Part shown: piece after piece, positions 13,021-24,972 of the stretch
Numbering within the stretch: the stretch's first letter is position 1
How the letters are laid out: every line of letters begins with the position of its first letter
Assembly: GCF_001522545.3 (NCBI RefSeq)
Contig: NC_031783.1
Span: 7,589,433-7,653,432 of the forward strand
Reading direction: 5' to 3'
Origin: Parus major
Lineage: Eukaryota > Chordata > Aves > Passeriformes > Paridae
Length of the DNA: 64,000 bases
Made by a program: the position numbers and the translations under genes
Notes under the pieces: generated by a model
The model's database searches: none
Told to the model about the DNA's origin: nothing
Seen by the model: the letters and a program-made list of their open reading frames with translations, nothing else

Positions 13021-15200
13021 GGCAGCTAAACAATGTGTTTCTAGAATGTGCTGTACACTCCTGGAAATTCTGTGAGCCTTACTGAGTGCACTCACTGCAT
13101 GAGTGCACTGAACTGTGCCTTGCACTTTTTTACAGCATCTGTCCTCTACCCCATTAGATCCTGAATGCTGCTTCTGCATGATAACTTAATTGCCTCATGC
13201 CATCTTCAGTGTCTGGCTCTCGAGCTTGGAGACATGAGTGAGTGTTTTAAGTGAATATGAATATGTTTAAAGATGAGTATGTTTGAATATGCTTTAACTG
13301 AACATGCTACATTTGTGAGTGTAGCTGTGAAAGCACAGATATTCCCCTGCAGGGAAAGGCTGCTGGATCCTGCTCCCTTAGCTGTTGTCCAGTGATTGAT
13401 CCAGTTAGAGATTATTTTTTTTAATGGTTGCAGGACATGATCAGATCACACCACCACATCTTTGCTAACACCTTGTCACTGTGTTGTTGTATGTACCTAT
13501 AACCTGTGATGACATCAAATATTCTCACACCCTGCAGGTATGATTCTGCCAAGGCACAACAAATCCAACAGCCGTGGAAACATCCTGACCACAGCCAAGG
13601 CATCCCTGGGCTGCTCTTTAGGAAGGATCAAAGCATGAGTGAGTTCAATCATCCTCAGTCTGTGACCTGGGTATGTTTTAGTGGAACAGCTCCTGGCTGA
13701 ACACAAAACTAACTCTGAAGGATCGAAGGATCCACAGGGATAACAGACGTGGTATGTGATTTCCCTTTTAGTGATACCAGAGCTGAAGTGATTGACACTA
13801 ACTTATTGCTCTCCAGAAAGGTGTCTTAATTAAATTTACACTGAAAATTTTACAAAAAAAAAAAAAATAGGAGCAGAGAATGGTTTGAATTTTATCTTTG
13901 TCATCACTCTTCTTCTTTCCATGTGTTTACTTATGACTATTCTTTTCTTTCTGGAATTTCTCCCAAATTCACTTTAGCCTATGAAATTTGTCAACATTTA
14001 CTCAAAGGAGTGATGCAGCTTTACTGGGAGGAAGGGAAGTGCCAGGGTTGTTTGCAAGGTTGTTTTTGAACCAACCAGCCTTCTGTTTCTGTAATGAAAA
14101 AAAACAACAACCAAACAAAAATAAAATCCAAAATGGAGCGGCTTTAATTATGTTGCACACAGTAATTTGGCAGGGAAATAATTTTGAGGAAAAATCTACT
14201 CCCAGAGTGCCAGTGAGCCAAAAAAACAGGTAATGAAGAAAGAAGATTAAAAATGAACATTGTTGGGAACATTCTTCAGCTCCTGCATGACAAAAACCAA
14301 AGTGATGAAATATAGATATACAAGCAGGTGAAGGCAGTTCATAGCATCTTTAGGTATACATCAGGCACTCTTTCTGTCATAAATTTTACAGCACCTTTTG
14401 CCACTCTGGATATTTAACTTGCAGATGAATTACTTCTGCTTGCATCAAATGCATCATATGTGGATAATATTTATGCAAATCACAAGCTGGTTTATTTTAT
14501 GGTTAAATATTTGAAATAATGTCTTGGTACAGGTTTGATTTTCTGCCTTTGACTTGACACCATTCTTCTGGGGGAGAGGGTATTGGATGCATTTTGATAA
14601 ACAATGCTGAAATGACAGATTTAGGCTTTAAATGAAATTGTGTTCCATAAACTGTGAAACAAAGAGTCATAACTTACCCTTAGCTACATACATTTCAGGG
14701 AAAATTATCTTTCATGCTTTGATCTACACTGTATCATTTTACTGAGTGGCCTCATGTGCTGTATCAATCAAATCCACTGAAGATGGGTGAGAATCTCATT
14801 TAAACTCAGAGAATACAAATCATAGATTCATCTGCCTGGTGGAAAGGAAAATGTTCCATGAATCCCAGCTTCTCCAATTACAACTGAATTATTTTTGTAA
14901 AACTCTAGCAAAGAAAACCCTGCAGTCCTGGTTCTCTTGTATTTATCTGTTTGTTTTGGCTGCTTATGAGAGTCCTGGCCCAGGGCTGCCTGAGAGCCCT
15001 TAGCTCTCATCCTGAACACCTCCCACCCCTGCCTGTCCTTCTCCTGGACACCTGAGCCTGGGAAAAGCAGGATGGCAACTTTCAGTTTCCAGTGGGCTGG
15101 GTGTTTTGAGCAGCCTTTGCCCCAGGATGGTTGTCATGCCAGGCAGCCACACCACCTCCCTCTGTGCCCGGGGTGTCTTGGAGAGCTCACACCTGGAGGC
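13021..15200. other. Unique noncoding sequence
   Basis: No gene is recognised. It contains a 12-base self-complementary stretch (TGAGTGCACTCA at 13083-13094) followed at once by a second partial copy, and an A14 tract at 13854-13867. Nothing else stands out. Confidence 0.65.
13854..13867. repeat. Poly-A tract (14 A)
   Basis: A run of 14 A lies in AT-rich sequence, with no retroposed body identified upstream. Confidence 0.9.
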
Positions 15201-15269
15201 TGTGTCAGATCCAGTAATTATTATGTGTCAGATCCAGTAATTATTATGTGTCAGATCCAGTAATTATTA
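15201..15269. repeat. Exact 3 x 23-bp tandem repeat
   Basis: Three identical copies of a 23-base unit (TGTGTCAGATCC followed by AGTAATTATTA) lie at 15201-15223, 15224-15246 and 15247-15269. There is no mismatch between copies, so the array is young or actively homogenised. It has the form of a small VNTR and no coding frame is tied to it. Confidence 0.97.
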
Positions 15270-18200
15270 TCACTCACACCCTGAGCAGGGGCTGGATCCA
15301 CTGATGAGACAGGGGAGGGGAGGAGGCACATGAAGGAGGGATGCTGCCCCTCACCAAACCCACTTGTTTGCTGGGGAATCCTGCCAGGTGCTGCTGCCAG
15401 GGAGCTCACCCCAAGCTCTGCAGCTGAAGGACTGTCCTCAAGGACTGGGCAGTGGATTCCCCCAATAAATAATTTCAAGCTGCCAGTTCCCAAATTGTGA
15501 TGCATTTGCTACAGTCTCTGCAGAGGGGAAGAAAACAGGAAAAAAATTTGAACAGTTTTTAGAGCTGGAGTGAGAGATGTGTTGCAGATGGGGAATCTTC
15601 ATGCAGGGCAATGATTCTCTCTAAATACAGGTCTGTTTTCCAGTAATCACTTATTGTCTCTTGCTTGATATTTGTAGCTCAGGGTGCTGCCAGGGTAGTA
15701 AGGCTTCTGATGTGATAAATGTCATGCTGGAACTTCAGCCCCAGGCTAAATGAGATCATAGACTTGAGAGGAAAATACTATTTTTAAAAGCCAAATGGGG
15801 TGTGAATAAGAAGTTGGAGGGGAGTTAACTCCTGGGGATGAACTCTGAGAAGCAGGAGCCCTTGCAGAGCTTGTGTCCAACAACCTTTTCCCCTTCTATT
15901 TTTTCATCTGAAAAACAGATTTTAAATGGTAGTTGAGAAACAAGAACTTCTTTGGAAGAGCTGTGCTAGTTGCATTAGAAAGAAGAAATAAAACTATACT
16001 TCATTTCTCTTCCCCCAGGCACTGGTTTTCCTTATCATTATCAGCCCCAGCAGGGCTCCAGGGTGCTGGGCAAGAAAAGGCAGTGATTGTGCTCTGACAA
16101 GTGCTTGTGTGTGGCAGTAAACTGATAATGATGAAAATACAGATCATGTCTGCTTTCTAACAAGGTTTATGCATCCATCTTCCTGCCACCTACTTTTGTC
16201 AACAAGACAATTTGCAAAGGTTATTTAGCCCACTAAGCCTCTGTGTTCAGCTGCTCTGCCTACAATTACCTGCTGAGATGATCTCACAGGAGGTTTTACA
16301 GGTGTGGAGGTCTAGATTCTGAAACATTTAACCTGTGTCTCATGGAGTCCCTTCCAGCATTCTCCACCCTCCACTTCACCTTGTCTCCAATTTCCTGGCC
16401 ATTCCTGATGTTAGAAGAGGGAAGGTTTAGAAAAAGAAGTAGAGAAATGTGATTTTGAAGCTGCATGTACTTTTCACCTTTCTGTGTTCTTATTTTAAAT
16501 TTTTTATCAAATTTACTGCAGTTTTGTGTAGAAGGTGATGCGTGACTGTGATATACCAGATTGGTCACACAGTGTTGGAGCCTGGGATTTTGTAGGCAAG
16601 AGACTGGGCTGTAGGGAAGCTGCTCTACTTCTTCTTCCTGCTTCAAGTACCATTGCTCTCTTGCATAAGCTTGCTTGTGCCAAGCTCACAAGGACAGGAA
16701 TGATGTCCCTCTCTAAGGTGTCTTTCCCCAGTCTGTTCTTAGTGACTCTTCAGTCCCTCATTTCCTTCCTCTAGACACCTGCAGGAGATGAAGTCTGGTC
16801 CAGGCTGCTTTGATTCTGCCTACAGGTCCCAGACAGTCTGAAATGCAGACACACATTTTTCATTCTTGAACTTTCCCTTAAGAAGTGCAATTTTTATTTC
16901 TCTCAGATTTGTAGTAGCTTTTCCTGCCCATGTCTCTGTCTTGATGTCTTGCTGGGCTCCTGTTCTGTCTCCTGTGGAGCTTGGGAGCTGCTAAAGCAAA
17001 GACAAGCCAACAAAATGATCTTGTGGGTTCCCTTCCCTGAGAGCTGTGCTGCCCATTCTCTGCTCACTGCCTGCTGTTAGCTTTAGGTAAAAGTATTTCT
17101 GATTAATATCCCTGCAGGTGAATCAGTCCCTAAAACTGCTGTGAAGCAGCTATTTTGAAGTGTAGTTTGTGTTGCTTAGGATACTCTCACTGCTTGGCTT
17201 CACTCTGCTCTTTTCATCTGCCTGGCAGGGGAAGGTCTGTGGTTTCAAGAAGACTGACTGAGTGACAGGTGCCCTGCAGGATAAACTGGGCACTGGAATA
17301 GTGTGGTACCCCACTGACCTTGCCCCCAATCTGTGGAGAAGCTGATTTAAGGAAAACATACAAGGCTGCTCTTTGACATTTTAAATTAATTAGCTATTTT
17401 TTTTAGGAGAAGGTTTGGAGAGTTTTTCACATTCTCCCTCTATCTCCTGTCCTTGGTTTTGGACTTTCAGGAACAAGGTTGTTCTACCCCTCCTGCTCTA
17501 TCGTGTTTCCAAATGTAATTTTCTTTTCTTCCTTAGGGTGCAAGAGCAGTAAGGGAGGGCTGTGTGCTGCTAATTAGCAATGGCTCTGAAATTGGCATTA
17601 AGCATGTTTGTTAGCAATCTGAAACCTCCAAGAATGTGTCCTTTTCCCCGTGTGCCAGCATGGGAACACCAGCAGGGACCCTGCCAGCTTTTAGCCTTGT
17701 CTTTTTATCCTGGAAGCTCCTGAGGCAGGTGTAAACTCCTTGCTGAGGACTGTGCAATGCTCAGAACAAGGAGACCCTGTGCTCTGAGACCTCCAGGTAT
17801 TTTGCAGCATTTGTAACAAATCCCACAATTTTCACTCTTTCTGGAGGAGGTCACTTAGTCATGTCCTCAGTTACCACAGAAAAGCTGTAGCAGCCACAGT
17901 GGGGCACATCCCACTGGGACCTGCTGTGGGTACACGTGGATGCAGAAATCCTTTCCTCCTGGTTTTGGCTGCTTGTGCAGGAACCCCAAAATGTGCACAC
18001 AGCCTATAGCAGCTGTCTGCATTTTGGCATGAGAACATGGATTTTCAGAGATGAGATAGAAATCCCATTTAAAATATACTAGGAGGGGAACATCTGTGAA
18101 AAATCACAAGAACAACTTAAACATCTGCCCCTCTAGAGGGAAATTGCCCATTTTCTCATTTTATTTCAGATAAATCTGAGAGTGCTGCACTGTTTACATA

Positions 18201-20221
18201 TGCAAATACAGATTTGAAATGGAAGAAGTGACTGATTAATTTAGCTCAAACTCTTAACACATGCATTGTTTTTAATGTTAATTGAACATTTTGTTCACAG
18301 GGTTACTGATTTTTGCCACAGCTTAGCCTGTACCTTTAGGTGGTTTTGTATCTAATCTAAACCTCTGTCCTGTTCTGCTTCTGATGTTAAAGAAGTTATT
18401 CTTAATTTGGGTGAAGGGCACATTCTGTCTGTTTATTGTGAGAATGTGAGACAAGGGAGAAGAAAGGGAAGAAAAGAGGAATTCTCAGTCTTGGCCATAT
18501 TGCTGGGCTCTCTTCAGTGGTTACTAATTTAAACCCTGTGACTGTTGAAATAACTCTTTGTCATCAGTGCAGATGCCTTCTTGCTCTCACTTGTGCCTAG
18601 CTGGGAAAACCTGGACAGCTCTCCCATCATCTGGTGATTTCCAGCCTTGGCTGAATACACAAAGTCATAGTAATCTGCAACATTTTAAAAACCATTATCC
18701 TCAAGTTTTAAGGGGAATCAATACAAAAGTTTTCAACTTCAGAGTTTTTCCATTAGTTGTAAGTGAACTTGTAACTGGTGCTTGATAATTTTGTCTGTTC
18801 AGCTGGATAATGACTATTTTGCACAAACAAAAAGAGGGCTTAAATTTTCATTTAACCTTTCTTTTTTTTTCACTTGTTAGCACTCTATAACTAAAATTCT
18901 TTCCTATATATCCCAAGGTGATTTGAAAGTGGGTCACCACAGAGCAAGTGTGTGATTAACTGATGGAAATATTGTGCTGCTGTAGTTCTCTCCTGCGTTT
19001 TTAGCAGCAATACATTTACAGGGTTTGGTTGTTTGCTCAGTCTGGGAGGAGACAGAGATTGCTGTGAACAGATGACAGGGTGTCACACTTGGTTTTTTAT
19101 GTGAAGTACAACAAAATTATGTCTTTAACCTATGTCTGTCTCTGCTTGTAACCACAGATTTCAATTATCTTACGAACACTGCTCTTTGTTCAGCTTATTC
19201 TGCCAGATGTAGAGATGTGCAAAAATACTCCTCTTTCAGGAGAGACAGCCAGAATTGTCTTTTTCTTGCAAACAAAACAATTCTTTCCGCTTCCCAGTAT
19301 CAGGCTTTCTTAATGAGAGAAGAGACATTGCTGAAGGTCAAAGCCTGTGACACTCTATTTCACTCAGGCTGGGTGTTGCCCAAAGGATTCACCAGCTTCA
19401 GCTGTCACAAAAACGCTTTGGCAGTGGAGGCAGAGCTGTCACTTTGCATGCTAGAGAGAAAAAAGGTGTATCACATTTCCCTGAGACACTGTATGATTAC
19501 TGCCTGTGCTTTGAAATCCTCACTTCTAAGTGGTGAACTTTTGGACTTGAGAAGTTGTGGGGATATTTGTTGCTGTTCTAAAGCAGAGTAGTTTTTAACT
19601 TACTGTTTTGTCTTTTCTGTAGCAAGACCAGCCATTAGTGGTGATCAAATATATACATGCATTTGTGTGATACTGTATTTGGAGTGTTTTCATGGAAATG
19701 AAACCTCTCCCATTACACTTGGGTTTGAGGGAAAAGATATGTTTGCACCATAATAGGATGTAGAAGCAGAGAGCAGAAGTATAAGGCATGTGCAGACCTT
19801 GGAAATGGGAATCTGTAATATGTTAGAACTTCTCTGAAAGTTTTGGGAGAAGCTTTGTCTTCACTCCCAGTGTGCATGGAACAAAAGGAGGGAGCTGCAG
19901 CCAGGGTGTGCACAGAATGGATGAGAGCTTGAGCTGTGCTGATTCACACCAGCTGAACCAAAGGCAGCTCTGTCTCCAGCTGGCATAAATGTGTGCTGGT
20001 CCATTTCTGTCTCATTAGGGTAAACCTGTTACGTTCTTGAACACCTCCATAGTATCCCATTGATAATTTCAATATTATAATTAGGAATGTTTGTTGTAAT
20101 TGCATAATGTAATCATATGTATTTATTAGGTCTTTATTCTATCTGGCTAAGCCTGTGCCATCCATCCACCCAGAAAAAAAATACAAGAAGTGCACCTCTT
20201 ACTTAAAAAATTTTTAGGGAT
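15270..20221. other. Unique noncoding sequence
   Basis: No exon, RNA gene or mobile element is recognised. One frame of about 124 codons at 19217-19591 opens only with GTG, has no recognisable domain, and is treated as chance. Confidence 0.65.
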
Positions 20222-20400
20222 TGTTATGGTTGGGGATTAGCCCCAGAAGACAAACACTGTGCAGCCACTCGCTCCTCTTGTCCTTCCTGCCACCCCTCTA
20301 GGGAGGAGAAGTGGGTGTGGAAGAAGTAAAACTCATGGGTGGAGATAAGAGCAGTTTAATAATTGAAATAAAATAAAAAAGAAGATTTAATAATTGTGGC
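20222..20400 (-). mobile_element. ERVL-type LTR fragment, 3' part, minus strand
   Basis: From established knowledge of bird repeats, the left end (TGTTATGGTTGGGGATTAG) resembles the inverted terminus of a common avian ERVL-type LTR whose 3' end reads GGTTAAACCAC and then CA. Further in, AAGTAAAACTCATGGGTGG, GAGATAAGAGCAG and TTTAATAATTGAAATAAAA match the order of landmarks in the same LTR read backwards. On the minus strand TTTAAT (20355-20360) gives an ATTAAA polyadenylation signal, as expected in the R region. The match fades after about 20384 and the U3/TATA part is not recognised, so this is a truncated copy. No internal viral gene is present. The family assignment is from memory of the consensus. 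Confidence 0.6.
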
Positions 20401-21140
20401 AGGAGTGCTCCCTTTGGTGGCGTGTGCCCCTGGGCCCAGCTTTGCAAGCTGACAGGATAAGGAAGAGGGGCACTGGGGGTCAGACCAGCTCATCTTGTCC
20501 CAGAAAACTTTTATTGCCAAGGTGAGAAGCAGTCCAGGGCTGTTTGCTGGTGAGAAGTAGGGTGACACAAGTGTGTTTCTGCAGAAAGCAGTGCCCTTGA
20601 TGCTGTGTGTGTGTCCTCAGGCCTCAGCTGCCTGAGGAGAATCCCCGATGGGAGCCCTGAGCTTCATTCGTGCCTCGGGTGAAGAGTCCAGCAGCTCTTC
20701 CATCCCATGAGCATGCCCTGACTTCCCTGCTGAAGTGTGTAAAATACAGAGATAACATTCAGCATATTGCAGAACTTCAATTGTTAACACAGCAGCAACT
20801 TTGGCTGAAAAAATATTTTCCATCGGACTATATATCCTCTGAAAGTGAAGCTTGAATTAGGTGGAAAGCTTGCTTTCTGTTAATCAATTGCCTGTGCTGA
20901 AGTCAGCAAATCACTTCCATGTTTTTAAACTTCTTTTTTCCCCCCTCCTCAACTTTGTAACTGAAAATATTTCCAGACATCCTTGCTTGGTAGGGTTTTC
21001 TCTTTGGAGAGAAGTTTTTATTGCAAGATTCTCTTGCAAATACATTTTTCCTATGATCTCTAAATCATTTGGCATATTTCTATCCTACTGTCAAAATGCA
21101 AAAGCTTAATATAGATCTATCAATCTTACTTGTCTACAGT

Positions 21141-21168
21141 CATATATCTATATATCTATATATCTATG
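21141..21168. repeat. Octamer microsatellite (TATATATC)n
   Basis: The C residues fall every eight bases (21148, 21156, 21164) in an alternating TA background, giving roughly three copies of TATATATC. It is a simple-sequence locus. Confidence 0.85.
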
Positions 21169-22199
21169 TAAGCCAACTCATTTCTAGCAGCATAGCTTTC
21201 ATCTTGAAAATTGCTCCTGTATCTCTGCATCTACCATTGCATTTTTTTTGAAAATGTGGCAACTATTTAACCTTCTTACTGCACCTAAAAAAGCACTTAA
21301 AGCTTGTCAGGGTAAGATGTGGACTTTATAAATATGAAATGTATCTATATAGAGAATAAAGCAAATATTTTGAGAAATAATTGGAAAAAAGGCAAAACTT
21401 TGCATCTTCCTTATGTAAATGTGGAACAAGTTCATAAGGAGTCTGTCGCTGGCAAAACTTGTAATTGAAGTTTTTTAGGCACTGTCAGAGTACCTCTACT
21501 TCTGGCTTTATTGAAGAAATGTAAATATCAGCTTCATATCCACTCTTCCATTATATTTATGAAACTCTGGGCTAATACACAAAATTCCTATTTGTAGCTT
21601 TATTGGTTATTTTTCAAGATGTCTTTTAATCCTGCCAGTAGGTAGTCATAAAAGGTGTACTTTCCCTATGCCAGTGAGAATTCCTGCAGCTCTGGTTTTA
21701 ATAAAATGTATAAACTAGAACAATATCAACAATATTGGTAGATTTAGTATCCCGGCACACGTTTGAAGTAAACATCCTAGGTATGAAAGGCATAAACCTT
21801 GTGTACATATATTTGTATTTTAAATGTCCTTGGAAGATAACCTTTGAGGAAAAAGTTGTTTGTGCAGTGATTGAGAAGCAGCCTGACTTCATCACAATGA
21901 CTCTTGATAAAATTACTTTTTGCACAACACAGTGAACAAAAACCTAATTTAATTTGTTTTATGATGCATAGAGATGAGCTGGAATTTGTTTATTTCCTTT
22001 CCTGGTTCTTGACCACAGATGTATTTGGAGCAGTTAATCTTCCTTAGTTTTGCTGGACTTGTCCCTTGAACATGGAAAAGCTTTTTAATGTCTTTTTTCC
22101 CCTGTTTTTTACTTCAGAAATGTGTGTGTATCTTCATTTTATGCAGAAGTCTCTTCTTCTATTTGGTTTTCATTTTTTCGTGGAAGCTGGTGCTGCTGG

Positions 22200-22212
22200 A
22201 AAAAAAAAAAAA
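22200..22212. repeat. Poly-A tract (13 A)
   Basis: A run of 13 A follows GGTGCTGCTGG, with no recognisable retroposed sequence upstream. Confidence 0.85.
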
Positions 22213-24958
22213 GTGAAATAAAATTATAATGTGTCAGAAGCTTCCTCCCTATATTGCATTGTATGCCCAGAAAAAGAGAACATTTATGTATGGTTATTGG
22301 TGTCCTAAATCATCCATTTGCATTTTCTTAGAAAGATGTGAAATTTAGCATTTTTTTAGGTTAAAAATATTTTCTTTTAAGTGTTGTTGGTTTCCCATAT
22401 CTGATCATCCTAAGGAAATAAAATGCTTTAAATCAGCTTCCAAATTCCCAAGTCACAACTTTGTTTTCTTTTTTTGTCATATTTTCAGATGTAATAGGAC
22501 AAATTTGTCCAAACCTAGAGCATTTCTGGGTGCAGTTGCCTTCATGCTTCAGCCGTTACCTACATCATCATTAGTCAAACTTTAAAAATGTTATTCCACA
22601 GCTACTCATTAATCTGGCACCAAGCTGGAGATGTTATAATTAAGGTGGTGTCAGGATTTCCATTACTGACTATTTTCTTCAGCAGAAGGAACAATAAGTG
22701 CTTGCCAGCAAAGGAAATAAATTCTGATCCAGGCTGCCTGGTGCAGCCATCAATTGCCAGGCGTGTCTCGCTGACCTCCCGAGCTCATCCCTGACAGGCA
22801 GCACAAGGCAGGGAAAGCTGAGTAATTATCATGTGTACCCTGAGGAGCGTGGCTGATTTGGGGTTGGAACACTCAGGGACTGATCAGGGACCTGCCCAGA
22901 CCCTCTTTGAGTCTGTGCCTGTTCTGGTGAGGACTGGATCAGGTGCAGGGGGGCTGAATCCTGTGTGCAGGACAAGTCATTTTTAAATAGGTATTTTTTC
23001 AGTTGGTTAGAATTCATCCCTTTAATGAAATACACTTATTCAAAGGAAGTGAATTGTGTTCAAATTTTAAAGGAAATGAAGCTATCCCTTGTAAGACAAG
23101 CATGGCATTCCCCATCAACACTGCAAGATACAGATTAGCTCACCAAGCACCTCAGCTGGTATTATTTGCTTGGACTGAATTATGCAGACAAGGGAGTAGA
23201 GGGTATTGGTGAGTAACTTTTTGTCCACTATATAAATCAATAAATCAAGACATGAAAATCTGGTGTTTGAAGAAGCTTTCTCTTGCCCCTTCTTAATTTT
23301 GTGTTTTCCCTTGCAAATCCCATGGTGTGTACAGCACACCTTATTCCTGGTCTAGGAGATAAACACCAGGGAGAGCAGGTTGGTATTTGGCACGTGTGAA
23401 TATTTTTAGGAGCATCACACAGTGGTCACAGTTGTGTGTCAGGAGGATTCTGCCAGAATCTGCCAGAAGGCCACATCCAAACTGTACCTGTAATTCCCTT
23501 ATGATGTATATTTTTCTCTACCCTTTGCTTTTAGCCCTGGAATTTACACTTATTTTCCCATTTTCTTCTTCTTATTTTTTTTTTCATGTGGCCACTTGCC
23601 TCTTTTTTTCTATTACTGTCCTGTCTTCTGAATATTTTTGACTGCTTAAGACTTCTATAGTCCCTTTGGTATCATCTTTCACACTTAAAATTTTGCTTGT
23701 CAGCCTTGCTATTATTGTCTCTGCCTGCCTTACTGGATGTTTTAATTTTCAGTGTAATTTCCCTCTTTTATGAAAAAATAATTTAATTTTAATGATTAAA
23801 TAAAAATTTAAAAGAAATTTTAAGTCTGTCTGTTTAATAAATTGGACTTTAATTATTTTCATATTTTTCTCAGAGTAATCTATGACTGGCATGGCAACAC
23901 TTATTCACTGTATCCCAGGGGAGGAGGATCTAAATTTCTGTAGTCCTCCTTCCAAAGATTCTTTCGGTCAATGCAGAATAATTTTACCATCACACTGCCA
24001 TGTTCTTGAACTTCAGGAATGGAAGTAAGAGAGGAAATAAAGTTCTGCTCTGAGCCCTGAATTTGATTTGCATTGTAGCAAGGACTGGAGGGCTTGCTTT
24101 AATTATTTAAGAGGATCTCTTCTTCCACTATTTTTTTTTCTCTCCAAGATTTTTGTATATTCTTCATTGCACTGGCAATCCCTGCCTTTTCCCACAAATC
24201 TTTGATTTGTTAAAGATCCTTCCTATGGCTTCTGCCCCTGTAAGTGTCATTTTAGAAGGCTGGTTCCAAGGTGTGCCATCACATCCCCTCCAGGGCCCAG
24301 CCCTTGTTTGCTCTGTTCCCCTCCAGCAGCTCCATGGGTTCTGCAGTGCTGTTCCACATTTCCAGCTCTCCAGGGGCTTTTTCCACTCCATCTTCTCTTG
24401 GGGACTGTGGGGAGAAGATCGACCTGTATGCTGTTCCACAGGGCTTAGAGGAGAATTCTCTGCCTCAGACCCTAGAAACCCTCTCTGAGCACATCACTCC
24501 CCTGATGAGAGTGGGTAACTGAGGGCTTTGTAACCATTTCCAAGGGCTGGTGCTTTCCAGTCAAGTTGCTGTCCTGCAATCCAGCACAGAAGTTGTCAAG
24601 TCATTTTTAATGAGTCCTTTGCTGTACAGATGGTTTGGGAACATAGTGCCACTTGTACCAGCTCCTGCAGACTGATGGGTGGTATTTACAGTCTCACCAT
24701 CTACACTTGTGAGTGGTAATTGGATTTTTCTTAATTAGGGAAAGTGGGTGGACAGTTTATCACTTAGCGAGGTCCTTACCCATTAAAAGGATCAATAACA
24801 TTCTTCCCAGAGCCTCCAGACCAAATATACACAGAACAGACACCTGAGCTGGAATGGATGAGTAAGGTAATTGTTTATCTGAGTAGTTTGCAGAAGGTGA
24901 ATGTTGATGGTTTCAGTTGGGTGAAAGCCAACAAATACTTTTTTGCAGTCTTGATGCC

Positions 24959-24972
24959 TTTTTTTTTTTTTT
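24959..24972. repeat. Poly-T tract (14 T)
   Basis: A run of 14 T in unique sequence. No element could be assigned to it on either strand. Confidence 0.85.

Noticed and set aside
11729..15269. CRISPR array from the repeated 40-bp and 23-bp units
   Set aside because: The copies are directly adjacent with no spacers and the sequence is from an animal genome.
19217..19591. 124-codon plus-strand frame as a gene
   Set aside because: It starts with GTG, which is not expected for a nuclear vertebrate gene, and no family is recognised.
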